Positions 47,551 through 60,700 of a stretch of 64,000 nt of DNA are shown piece by piece. The stretch covers positions 28,649,223-28,713,222 of the forward strand of contig CAIIXF020000002.1 in NCBI GenBank assembly GCA_903813345.2, in the 5' to 3' direction. Below the pieces are notes generated by a model. That model saw only the letters and a program-made list of their open reading frames with translations. It was not told the DNA's origin and searched no databases. Positions within the stretch are counted from its first letter, which is position 1. Each line of letters begins with the position of its first letter. The position numbers and the translations under genes are program-made. Source of the DNA: Owenia fusiformis (lineage: Eukaryota > Annelida > Polychaeta > Sabellida > Oweniidae).

Positions 47551-48798
47551 TCAATCAGTGATAAGCATTTACCCTGTAATCTCTTCTTCATGTATTATTT
47601 CAGTCTCTCATGTCCATGTGATGTTTTAATCGATAAAATTGAATTTCTTACATATTTCTTTATCTTGTTGTTAGATAACACGTTATAATATTGGTGAACT
47701 CGCCAGAAATTAACATAATATTATTTGAAGCGTTTTTGAAAAATTTTGACACCGCCATCTTGAAATCGTGTAGTAATGTTGAACCCAGTGATTATCGATC
47801 TTGACATTTTACAATTTGTTGCTCCGCGGAGATTTTTACCTAAAAACACATCAAATACAACATTGATTACCAATTTCAATGGTAAGATCATTTGTAAACG
47901 TTATGATTAATGGAATATTAAAGTTTTGGCGTTGTTGATTTCGTAATAAAGAAAGTACTAATTTCTGAAGCTTTCTAAGATCGTGCCCCGGGAATTTTAG
48001 AACTATTTCAACAACGTCAGAGAGGTAGTGAAGATACGCAACGAACGAAATGAATTTTGAGAATGGTATTATTTTGAATGGTAACATAATATCAATTATT
48101 GACGCTGTAAATAAAGTTTTCCCGGGACAATTATTTCAAATTTTCAGAGCGTAAAGATAATGGAGTGCTTCGGTTATTTCCGGCAGTGTTTGATATTGTT
48201 CGTCTCTAAATTACATGACCAATGAAAGTAAAGGATCACATAGCCTAAACAAACCATTGTTGAGAAATGTCACGGTGTTCCCATTTTCCGCATCACAATT
48301 TGAATTGCGAGTTTTGGTCTTATTACCTCACCAAAAATTCCAAAACACACATGAAGTGATCAATGTATTAGTTCACATCTTCTGGATCGCTAACTTATAA
48401 TTTACAGCTCGTTACCAATGTCAGACGTTAACAACATTTTGTCCAGTTTTCGAATATCGCCATTTTTCTTGGAGCCGTTTGTTTTAATTTTAGACAAAAT
48501 CATGCAATATCTCATCAAGGAGCCCAGTCAGTTCCATTTCAATTCATGAAATATTAACATGAACGTTTTTAGAATATTACTTAAATTTATTGAACCCCGA
48601 CTAGAAATCTTACAATAGTTCACGGTGTTCCAGATGGAACTACTTCTAGCCATGAATTGGCTCCAGACTTGAGTAACTTACACTACTTCAGTCGATGTGT
48701 AACATTCTAAAATATCGTTGTACTAACCATATCACGCTATAAGGAGTGGTAGAGGAAATTTATTGACAAAAAATGTTATTGAGTTGTTTATTTTCAAG

Positions 48799-51700
48799 AT
48801 GGCTCTTACAGGAAGTAGAGTGATCTCGCTAATGTGCCTCCATGCTAAGCGATTCAACTTCCGGCCATACCTCATTGGAATCTTCTGTGACCTTAAGGTA
48901 TATAAACATTTGTATATTGTCTTTCGCGCTTGATTTTACCCATTTAAAATTGTGCATCGTATATTTCCAGGTTATGTCTTCTGGTCCATATTCCAAGGCC
49001 TTGGACCAATGATTTGGTTTTATCCATTGAATGAATTAGAAATCTCAGGATATGAAGCATTTGCTGTTCTTCTACTCAGCCCAGTTCTTCTAGGGCTTGG
49101 AATCATTTACAGACTGCTGGATAATAGGATTGGACTAGGAATCCTGCGCCTGGGGGTGGTTGTTGGGCTAGGATCATTCCAGGCTCCAGATACACTGACT
49201 CGACTGATTATACTTGCTATTGGCAATGCGTGTAATATGCTTGTTTTTACCCTAACACTCTATAGCAAGAACAAGTTACAAAGGTTAGTTAATTTTTAAC
49301 ATATTATTATCCAAAAGTAACAGGACTGGTGCTGACATTTTGTTAAATATGCACCAATCCTCTTCACAATTTTACATAATGTACTTTCATATATTGTTAC
49401 TAAGACTGCAAAGTTTCGACAAAATATATGAAACTTCGGTAGAGTTATGTTTAAAGGAGTAGGATAATACATTATTTTAAATGTCTCGGTCTTAAAGGCT
49501 CACCTTTGATTGGTCACTAATTAGTATTTCTTACAAAATGTAAAAACATTAGCAACTTAGTTTAATATTGACTATCACAAAATTCCTTAAAATAAGGAAT
49601 TTTGGAAAAATCAAATCACTTTTCACCTGCTGCTAATAAGATTTAATCTTTTCTGCCAGTATTCCTATTTTTGAATTGTCTCATCGTGAAAATTCTCAGA
49701 ACATGAAGATTAAAATATTCAATAGTTCTTGAGTAAATCAGAGACACATATGCAATTTTAATAATACAATTTACCCAGTACAGTTTTTCTCAATTGTATT
49801 ATACCTTTAAATATATACAAAAACATATATCAAGCTGTATTTTCATAATAAATACATGACAGCATCAATTGAAAGTACAGAACTGATTTGCTGCATATTT
49901 TTTTTAGATCATTCACATTTTGGGGAATTATTCTTGGTCTCTTCCTCTTCCTGACAGGCAGGATATGGCTAGTTTCTTTCGTTCCTACTTGGTGGAGCTA
50001 CCAGTCAAACTCAATAGTGGTTGCCATAGCAACTTTATGTACGATTGATAAAATTATCTCAGGTAAGTGGTGCATTGTGGTACCAACTTAAAGTGGGTCA
50101 ATGTGACAAATGTGACACATCGATATTGCATATTCTAATAATATCTATTCCTATAATACACCAAAATTTTAAAACAGTCAGAATAACCTGTTACTTGAAA
50201 CGTCAAACATCAAAATACTTTGATACAAGCATACTTTTCTGTTCTTCTATAATTCTTACATACTGTGCCCATCTTGCTTATTATCACATCATCTAATCTG
50301 TCAACTTGATTGATTACATATTAGTTTATTTATTTGAAATGTTGATGTCTTTAGGAGAAGATGGTGGCGAAGCCAGTGAAGACAAAAACTCGCTGAAACC
50401 ATATTGGCTGTTTACTGCAGGAGGGTTTGGTAGTCTTTTATATCTGACACACTGGGTGTTTGGCGATGTGTCCCTTGTCACTAGGTGGAGTGTCTCAGGG
50501 TTTCCAGACACTGGACCCAGTCCTAACCCATGGGGGTTAGTAGTATTCAATTTACTAGCGTCTTGAAATCTCTACTAATTTCATATTTGCTTCAAAACAT
50601 TTTGGACAACTCTTTTACATGCACTGTATAATGATTCGGTGTTTTTCTAAGGGCGCAATATTTTTTTTACATATTCGGATCTAGAAATGCCTGCAATTGA
50701 ACAAAGAATCCAATTTGTTTATGATTCTATATGTTTCTACTCAATTGGAAGCAAAATGATTCTGTTTTTCTAAGGGCTTCTCTCAACTGGGCGCAATATT
50801 TTTTTTACATATTTGGATCTAGAAATGCCTGCAATTGAACAAAGAATCCAATTTGTTTATGATTCTATATGTTTCTACTCAATTGGAAGCAAAATGATTC
50901 TGTTTCTACTCAATTGGAAGCAGAATGATTCCGTTTCTACTCAATTGGAAGCAAAATGATTCCGTTTCTACTCAATTGGAAGCAGAATGATTCCATTTCT
51001 ACTCAATTGGAAGCAAAATGATTCTGTTTTATACTCAATTGGAAGCAAAATGATTCCGTTTTGTACTCAATTTGAAGCAAAAGGATTCAGTTTCTACTCA
51101 ATTGGAAGCAAAATGATTCTGTTTTATACTCAATTGGAAGCAAAATGATTCCGTTTCTACTCAATTGGAAGTAAAATGATTCCGTTTCCACTCAATTGGA
51201 AGCAAAATGATTCCGTTTTATACTCAATTGGAAGCAAAATGATTCCGTTTCTACTCAATTGGAAGCAAAATGATTCCGTTTCTACTCAATTGGAAGCAAA
51301 ATGATTCTGTTTTATACTCAATTGGAAGCAAAATGATTCTGTTTTATACTCAATTGGAAGCAAAATGATTCTGTTTATACTCAATTGGAAGCAAAATGAT
51401 TCACAATGTGGTGCAAGATAATCTTCTGCTTCAATTTGTCTAAGAAATAAAACAGGTGATTTAAAAATATGCTCTGGATCTAGACTTTACCATGACTGCA
51501 AATGCTAAATAACTTCAAACAATTAGGATCTAATGAAACTATCTGTATATTTATGTCATGCTTTATTGTTATAATGTCCACATCATATTTATCTATTTAA
51601 GAGGTATAACCTTTTCAATACACATCTCCTAAAATCATCTGTGTGACATTTTCCTTGAAATTATGCTATAAAAAAAATTTTTTCAATGTGCAATATGAAG

Positions 51701-54700
51701 TTTTTTTTTCGTATGTCTTTGCAATCAACAACTCATATTTTCAGAGGTGTAATTCTTGTGTGCCTGGCAGTGGGTGCCTTGTTATCCCAGTATACATCAC
51801 TGGCCCGCAGTAAACTCTGGTGGCTTCTGGGATGTGCCTCTTTTGGTGTGCTTTACTATCAGCAAACTTGGACAGCATTTGCAGGTAGATTGTGTTCAGA
51901 ATATATACACATGTATCTCATACTTGAGTGGGTTTGGGGTAGATATCACCCAGGAATATATATCATATCTGAGGAGCGGGCAGGATATATTGTATATGTC
52001 CCGCTCCAAGCCAAATGCGGGCAGATATTATATATCCATCCCGCTCCCGGGAATTTTTCAAAAGTTTTAAAAATCTAAATTTTTAAATTTTAAAGTTTAA
52101 ATTTTTTAAAGTTTAAATGTTACAATTTCATTGTATTGAACAAAAAGAATATTACGAAAATGTTAAATATAAATCATGCTTTTACTATAGGCCTATCTTG
52201 TCATTTGAAAAAGGTGGAAAAGGTTTTATCTACCCTAAACTTACTCAAGTATGAGATACACCAGTTATGTACGGTCGGTTTTGGATATAGGGTATATCCC
52301 TCGGGAAATATTTATATCTCCCCTTGGTCCCTTCTGTCCCTCGGGGACCGGGAGATATAAATATATCCCTCAGGATATACCCTATATCCAAAACCTCCCA
52401 GTACATAACCCTTATGTATTCCATACCTGTTGAGGTTTCAGGAACATATCAACCACGAATATATTCCATATCGAGGCGAATATTTTTCGTATGTCCCGCT
52501 CCAATGAGGATCTGGGATATATAAATCGCATTTCCAACTTAAGCCATTCTCCAGGACATAGGATGGCTATATATCCCGCCCCGGGAATTCACTTCATAAC
52601 TATTTCAGCACTGAACTAAACAACTAAACTTCGGGCCCTTGGGAAGATATAAGGGTTATGTACTGGGTGGTTTTGGATACAGGTTTTATCCCAAGGGAAA
52701 TATGTGTATATATACACATATTTCCCGAGGGATAAACCCTGTATCCAAAACCGACCGTACATAACAGATGTATTTCATACCTACTGATGTTCTAGGTACG
52801 TCATATACCTTATTAAGTTCCAAAATTCAAAAATATACTTAAGATACGCATTTTCTTGGTGTTATAAAATGTTTTTTTAAGTTTCTGAGATTTTCAAACT
52901 CATATAACTCATATTTTGAAAAAAAAATTTGAAAAAATGTCAAAAAATGTAAAAAATGTGAAAAAAAAATTTGAAAAAGAATGTGAAAAAAAAATTTTGG
53001 AAAAAATGGGAAATTTCTTTTTTAAAATTAAAAAAAAAATTTGAAGAAAAAAAAGATTTTGAAAAAATTTTGAAAAAAAATTTCAGGAGCGGGACCGGGA
53101 TGGATACAGCGTGTATCCATCCCAATGTTTCTTACTTTCTATTCTTTAAACTTGAATAAACTTTCAAACATATATAGATGGTTTATTAAAGTTGTTTATA
53201 TGCCATTTTAGAATATTAAAAAAACATTTACGACTTGGACTAGGATGATATGGATGTTAATCAAACCAGATATTTTAAATAATGTGGCCTTATAACAAAA
53301 AGCTTTGTTGCTAAGTTAGATATTTTGATATCTTATAGGTGGCGCTGTACTGGCCATCTACACAATGTCGATCTGGCCAGAAATGATTGACAGATTGACG
53401 TCAGCTCCACCTGCCCGCACAGTCACATTCGCTGCCATTGTTTGGTTGATTGAAATATTTTTCTACGTTTGGACTGTTGCCTACAATTTTGTACCTGGGG
53501 GTGTGTACACAAGAGAGCACACTGATTGGCTGATTGCATTTGTGATGTTCAATATTGGACTTGCCTTATTTACAAGTAAGTATTGCGACATTTTAGTAAT
53601 TAGGCGATGTTCATTTCATGATGTCATCATATTTTATTCTATTATCTTTATTTGAGAATCAAAAGGGGGTTGAGTCAAAAGCGACTAATTTATTTTAAAC
53701 CAAAATTCTAATCTAAACCTCATGGTGCTGCATATACTTTTGCTGAGATGATTCATATACAAAAAAGTATTCTTTCACTTTCATCTGTTGTGTTGGTGAA
53801 ATTCAGAAACAATGCAAAAGATCTGGCTAGGATAAATCAACATAATTTCTCTCTCTATTGGTAGTCATGGAAACACCATTTAAATGTATACAGTGTCAAT
53901 TAAGACTGTGAAAGGTATATTTTACATAAATTGTACAGGATCTCAGAGTTCTGAATAGGATAAGGTGAACATAGATTCAGATTCATTTTATTGTTGCCCT
54001 TTGCACTGGAGATTGCAGAATCTGTTTAGTAAGTAATGTTTAGTAACATTTATTTTCTGCATTCAAATTAAGCTACATTACAGGTATCCCATTCAGCACG
54101 GTTCATTGACTGAGGTTGAAACATGTTTGCCACAATTTACTACATTGGCATTCAGTTCATTACCCAATAGGTACTGCTTTTGCAAGTCCATTGCAAGAGT
54201 GAAAACTGGTTGTTTTGTGGTTCCTTAACAAGAATATGATGGCAAATGCTTTACAGTGTGTACAAATATAGTAAAGCTACACAATGTCTTCAACAGTTGC
54301 ATGACAGTTCACAAGCATGTCCTTTAGCCTTCAATTTGTGACCATCTCCTGGGATATGTAATTTATGTGCAGTTCGTTGCATTCTTAAATCTGCTCCGTT
54401 GGTTTGTAAAAGCACTGATAACATGACATCATACATAGCCAACAGTTCTGTGCTGAAACAAACATACCACATTCTTTATTATAAGCAAGTAATTTTGTAT
54501 TGTGTTATATTGTATTTATTGTATTTATTGTATTATATTATATTGTATTGAGAGAATATACTTATGTTTAACAATGTATAATTAAAAAAGTGTCGATTAA
54601 ATAATAGTATGACTCTCTGGGATAAGGGATCCTTGTTTTTTCAACTGTTTCCTGTATTTCTTTATTATAAAGTTTGCATTCATGCCAAATAGTTTTCATC

Positions 54701-57700
54701 TACTAAGAAGTGATTATTTCTTTTTAATGGTATTATTTACCTTACTCCCTGTATTTGACATTGAAGAGGTTGCCATTGAGATCTCCAACCAGCAGTTGTC
54801 CCTCATTGTTTATTGCTACAGCAGCTGGATCCTCCAAACCATCCTTCTGTGTGAGGACATAATGGATGAACTTCCCATCTTCACTCAGCATGTGGACCCG
54901 GTGGTTGCTACTGTCAGCCACAAATATGTGGTTGGCCTTGTCAGTGCAGATGCCCCAGGGATGATCAAGTTGTCCATAACCATCACCTTCCTCTCCATAT
55001 GAGAATAGCTCCTCACTATTTTTATCTATTCCTTTTATACAGTGGCCATGATTGTCACTAACGATAACTGTGTCATTTCTATTGCATGCTACATAGAATG
55101 GCGACTTGAACATACCTGGCTTACATGTAGACTTGGATTCCCCAGTGTTTGGATCTATATGATGTATTGTCTTGTTGTGAGAATCATAGACCACCAGGTC
55201 ACCAGCACTGTTTTGAGTTATTCCATACAGCCTCTTTGCATTGGTACAAACAATATTATGCTCATGATCCCCAGATGGATTATAGACACTGATGGTGTTG
55301 GATCGATCAGTGAATGCTATATTGCCATCTTTCATGATCATTACATTCTCATATGTTTTACTTAGGTTCTTTTTTAGTTTGTATTGTACATCATATATTT
55401 TTGAAGTGGTGTATCCTGTGCCACCTGTTGTTACAAATTCCCCTGCAGGTGTTACAGTTAAATCATCAATCCTATCTGAATGGAGTTTATGTTTTTGCAC
55501 AATGCATTTAGGCAAAAGTGTAAGTTTCACCTCAACTGCATCTTCAGTGTCTGCTTCTGTCTTAATTGTTACTTTTCCAAACTCAACTCTATCATCTTTG
55601 ATGACTCCATCTTTGAAGTCAATGGTAAGTTTACCATTGAAATCAACCTTGGGCTGTTGGGACCACTGTTCCGTTTTAGTGGTAATCTGTTCCTTCAGTC
55701 CTGCTATTTCTACAGGGTGGCCATGCTCAACAATGGTGCAGAATTTCTTGACTTGACCCTCAATGATTGTTTTCTGTAGTTCCAGTTGGCCAAGATGGGA
55801 CATGACTTGCTTCACATTGGTTTCCTTCTCCTTCATTACTTGCTCTGTACGGAACTTACACTTCTTACGTAGAGCTTTGATCAATGTGTTAATATCATTC
55901 TTAATGTTTGCTATGACGTTTTCTGCATTTTTCTCCAGTTGACTTTTATAGGCTTGTGTATCTTGGATTGCCTGTTCATATATGTCAATAAGTCCTTTAC
56001 CTTGTGTTATCAATGCCCCAATTGGCTTCATATTCTTGGCAGCTGTTTGTTTAATGTCCTCAGCTGCATGGCTGTGGTGATCCAATGTGTAGCAAAGTTG
56101 ACAGAGCACTGCATTGTCTACCTTACAGTAGATCTCAAGTGGCTTAGTAGGGTGCTGTTGGCAGTACACAGTACGCTCTTTTATAGACTGAAATGCCATT
56201 TGTAGATCGTTTGCCCTATCTCCTGTGAGGTCGAGTACCTTGTGACCTTGTGTAAATGTGTCATGCAATTTACGGCACCTTCTGCATAACTTTTTGTTGC
56301 AGTCTAGGCATTGAACTTTAGCTGGGATGTGCTTCTCATCAGATTCAAGACATGAGTGACATTCTGGCTCTTCAGTCTGATTAATGTCCTTATAGGCATC
56401 TAACAGGAATGATATTGTAGGGCTCACCTTGAATTCCCCTACCCCCTGTTGTGGTACATTACAAACATGGCGGCATTCAGGGCAGTTGAAGCTTCCTCCT
56501 GTAAGCCCGCTTTTCTCCACAAGATCATGTAGACACTTAAAACAATATTGGTGTAAACATGGCAATGTCCTTGGGTCACTTAAAGTGTCCAGACACAGTC
56601 CACATGTAAGAGCTTCCTTATAACGATCTCCACTTGCTGTCGCCATTGCTAATGTCTACTTTAGTCAGTTATCTAAAGATAAGATATCACGTGACGAGAC
56701 CTTATGCTTAAAAAGGTTATAGAACTTCAAATATGTTGAATTCAAGGTGTTTATTGATTTTATTCAATACCAGTTTAAAGTTTATCATGACCTCACTTTA
56801 GATACGCTATTCAAACAAACAAATACAATATGTGAAAGAATTAGTACCACATGCCATCTATTTAACTCAACAAAGTGTGAAATTATCTCAATTTTATTAT
56901 CAGACTTGTGTTCCAAGGCAACCATTTTACATGAATCGAAAACACTAGAATAAGGGGAGATGTATATGTATCCAATACAAAATAAAGGGTCATGAGGTTC
57001 TTCCCTCATTTACCATGTATATTGGATATATGTACAGTAAAACCTGTATATAGTGAACTCCTATGGAGTTCAAAAAAAGTGTTCACTGTAGGTAGGTGTT
57101 CATAACAAAGTGGGAGGGGATTTTATACAGGAGTCGATGTAAAATGTGTCTTGCAATGGGGTTCACTAAACACAAGTGTTCACTAGAGAAAGGTGTTCAC
57201 TAAGATAGGTTTTACTGTACATCTTCCCTTGTTTTTGTCAGTGTTGATTCATTTATTGGATTTCTGTGCCTCGTGCCTAGGTCCAGTCGATTGAGTATTT
57301 TGTTCAAAACTAAATACAATTTTGAACAAAATATACTCAGTCAGTTGGGCGCTGGCCGATGAATCAAAGCAAATGTCACCCAATCAATTTGGAAACATTT
57401 ATATAAAATAGTTTAGAATGTATATTGTGGTATCTACTATCTACAGTATCTTGAAAACAGTAGATTTGCCCTTGTAATCTAATAATAAGAATGGTGATTT
57501 TTAAACTTTTTATGTCTTCTTTTTGAAGGTTCACGTCCAGAAGGTGAGGCCTCTAATACTGGGACGATAAGACTTGGGAATCAAACCATGCCCAATACCA
57601 CAGCAAAGTGTCGTAAGTGTTCTATATTTAATCTTTCATTGATATTTATCTTTAGGGGATATATAGTCAAATCACTTATAATCTCGCCATCTATCTATGC

Positions 57701-60700
57701 AATGATGGATCATTTGAATTTTACACATATTTTATGGGAGTAAAACTAACTACACCTTCATGTACAAATGTACTTCAATTCAATATTGAAACTGTTGCTG
57801 TTTTAGTTATGATTCTAATACAAATTTTGTCCATATTTTTGGCCTGGTACATTTGTATTTTTGTTACGTTTATTTTTGATCTATATATCATGTGTTTTAT
57901 ACTGCAGAGAGGGTTGCAAAAAATCATTGCCTAATAGGAAAACCTGATATTTTTCATTTTGTTCATAAGGAAATAAAAAAAGAAATTAAAACAAATCATT
58001 GAAATGGGACGGGGTCTTCTGGGAAGTCTGAATTTCTGAATTGCTTATGCCCTGTAGGCCAGTGAAAAAACAGCCCAACCTAGGACAAATTACAACAGTT
58101 TGCAAACCTTGTTTTTTAAAATGTTGATCAATATTCACATAACATATCTAATACATAGGAAAATATAAGTAGGTGATGTGAAAAATGTTAAATTTCACTG
58201 CAAAGGCCTACACTTAACTTTGAGGCTTTTTTCAATTTTTTTTACTTTTCAGATAAGCACCTCCGTCCTCTCCCCATAGAATGGCATGGTGACTCTGGCA
58301 GCTCTAGATTGACTTTTTGTTGTTTTTCAGTGCTTGTCCTTCTAGTTCTTGGAGGTCTTGGTGGCTTTGTGTACAGATATGACCCTCAGAGAGGCAATAA
58401 TCCACCCAAGGTAAACAAGACCATATTATCTGTTCATCCATGTTAGCCTTTTCCATACATACAGCTTGATAGTCACATGCATATTCAGGATCCAGTGACG
58501 CACAAATAATTGATATCTTTGGCAAATTTAAAGCAACTCTAACAACCCATTGGACTCAGCCCTCTAAATATCAGAATTTGAGTTATGAAGATTCCACCAG
58601 GTCCCTGAATTGGGAGGAATTCTGAGAAGTTACCTTTTATGTACTAATCAAGGCTTTTAACAGGCATATACTGTATCCAATGATAGGCACATAACTGCTA
58701 AATGTAGCAACTTCCTTATTACTTCAGGAATCCCCCAAGCAGTTTAGTGCAGCTATATGGACCTATCACTTTGGTTATGACAATGTGGGATGGCCCAGCT
58801 TAGAGAGGGGAGCCAAATTGCTCAATGACACAGGTACTGTACTGTATATAGTAGAGATGTCACTGAACAAAAAAAAATCGGAACAGTTCGGTTCGGAACA
58901 TTTTGCTTTCGGAACAGAACAATTTCGGAACAGAGTGTCTGCATGTTAGTGGTCGGACTCGCCTGAAAATCTCCACTCGAGTGGGCCATGAAAAACCACG
59001 ATTATATTCGCGATTTGACTTAGTTGAGTTACTTCCGGTTTCAGTTTCCCAAGTATTGGGAGAATTCATCAATTTGATCAAGTCTTTCAAGTGCCTCTAT
59101 ACTTTTTATTGTCTAAATCCCGGCTGTTGGATATTCCTAGAATGCATCAAACCGGAAATGAAACTTTTGCATAAAAATATCGAACGCAGAATAAAATCCA
59201 AGTATGTTTGTCAAAAATAAGTTGTATTCTATACAGATTTAGCAGAACATTACAACTATAAGCATGGAAATTGCGAATAGGTGAGACGAATCGCGAGTCA
59301 AGGTAAGGTGAAAACGAGTGAAAAATATTTTTTTGGTAAACATTTCAAATCGTGAGTTCAAGTTTTCAACTCGATCAATTGATTTTTAGGACAAATGCGA
59401 GTAAAACTCGAGTACACGAGTCAGTCTTCCAACCACTACTGCATGTATTACATTAAAATAATTTGATAATCTAGGTCTATTGGTAGCGAAAAGCTCTTCA
59501 AAACTCTTCAAAGAGAAGGAGTAAAAAAAATGAACCTCTTTTGGTACAAAATATTGAAAGAAAAATGCTGTTTTGTGGAGATTCAGGGGCCAGAAGTTGT
59601 GAAAGGGTAAAATTTTCTTGTTCCGGAACCAAACCGAAATTCTTAATTTTTGTTCCGTGTTCCATTCCAAGGGCATAATTCCACAGATCGGAACAAAATC
59701 TGGTATCCGTGACACCTAAAGTAATATAGTAATTCAAATTATTATGCACCGCATTAAAATATTCAAATCTGATTGGTTAAGAGCTGCAGGGTATATTGCC
59801 ATACGTGGCAGCAAGATCTCGTTCTATCCAGTATTGAAGCAACGAGATCTCCAACCATCCCGTATGCCAGAATACCTATCCTCGAAAAAAAATACTAGGC
59901 TCTTCTTCTGTTTTAAAATAAAGTATTTCTTGATATTTAACACCATCTTTTATTTATCTACAGTAAATTAATGGTAGGAATGTGATATTAACCAAGGGAG
60001 GTGCATAATATGCGCCTCGCCAAGTATTTTTTTCCTCGGATAGGTATTCTGGCATATCCACCTCATGGTCATCCAGTATTTGTTTAATATAATATTGTAA
60101 CCATGTAAAATGATGAAGCACAAGTCTGGAACATATGAAAATGATAAAAATGTTTGAATTTTTAAACTTAAGGTGAACATGCTGACATCTATTTGTATAT
60201 ATGTAAAAATTGTCATTGATTAGCAGAGTTAAACAGGGGTGATTCTTTTAAAACAAATGAATCCTTAAGTGTTTACTTAAACAAATTATGTAAAACAGTC
60301 CTTCGAAATTATAGAGTTTATTAAATATAAGAAATACACTGTTGCTCATAAATATGGAATATTGGATTTGGCAGCTCAGAATTCAAAGTTTGGAGTAAGA
60401 GAACATTTCTTTGGAGTTGGTTCACACATTTATTTTCTAGGCAAATCATAACCACATATTTTATCTACAAATTAACATTTTTTAGAAAAAATATTTACAT
60501 TTAAGTTTAGAAAATTACTGTTATTTAAACAGGGGTACACCAAGAATTTTTGCATTTTCAAAACACCCCGATCCAAATCGTCATGGAAAACAGATCAAAC
60601 AAGATGAACATCTGGTCATGAAGATTGAAGTGTCCTCTATCCAATGATAGCACTAAAATGCCTTATGTCCTCCTTGTTCTGCAATCAGAGCATCAACCCT

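Larger units (their letters stand above)
43355..48798. other. Repeat-rich spacer without a host gene
   Basis: It separates the start of the upstream protease paralogue (-) from the CWH43-like gene (+), so both promoters should be in it. Contents: a short GT run near 43605, a poly-C run at about 44019-44036, a G/C-rich low-complexity element (44853-45130), a diverged repeat with gtaactttacggagtttgga phrases (about 45650-45800), and a truncated retrotransposon (46436-47550). No other exon is recognised. Confidence 0.5.

Noticed and set aside
54682-56623. Several + strand open frames over the TRIM gene
   Set aside because: They are shadows of the 634-codon TRIM frame, with no recognisable domains.
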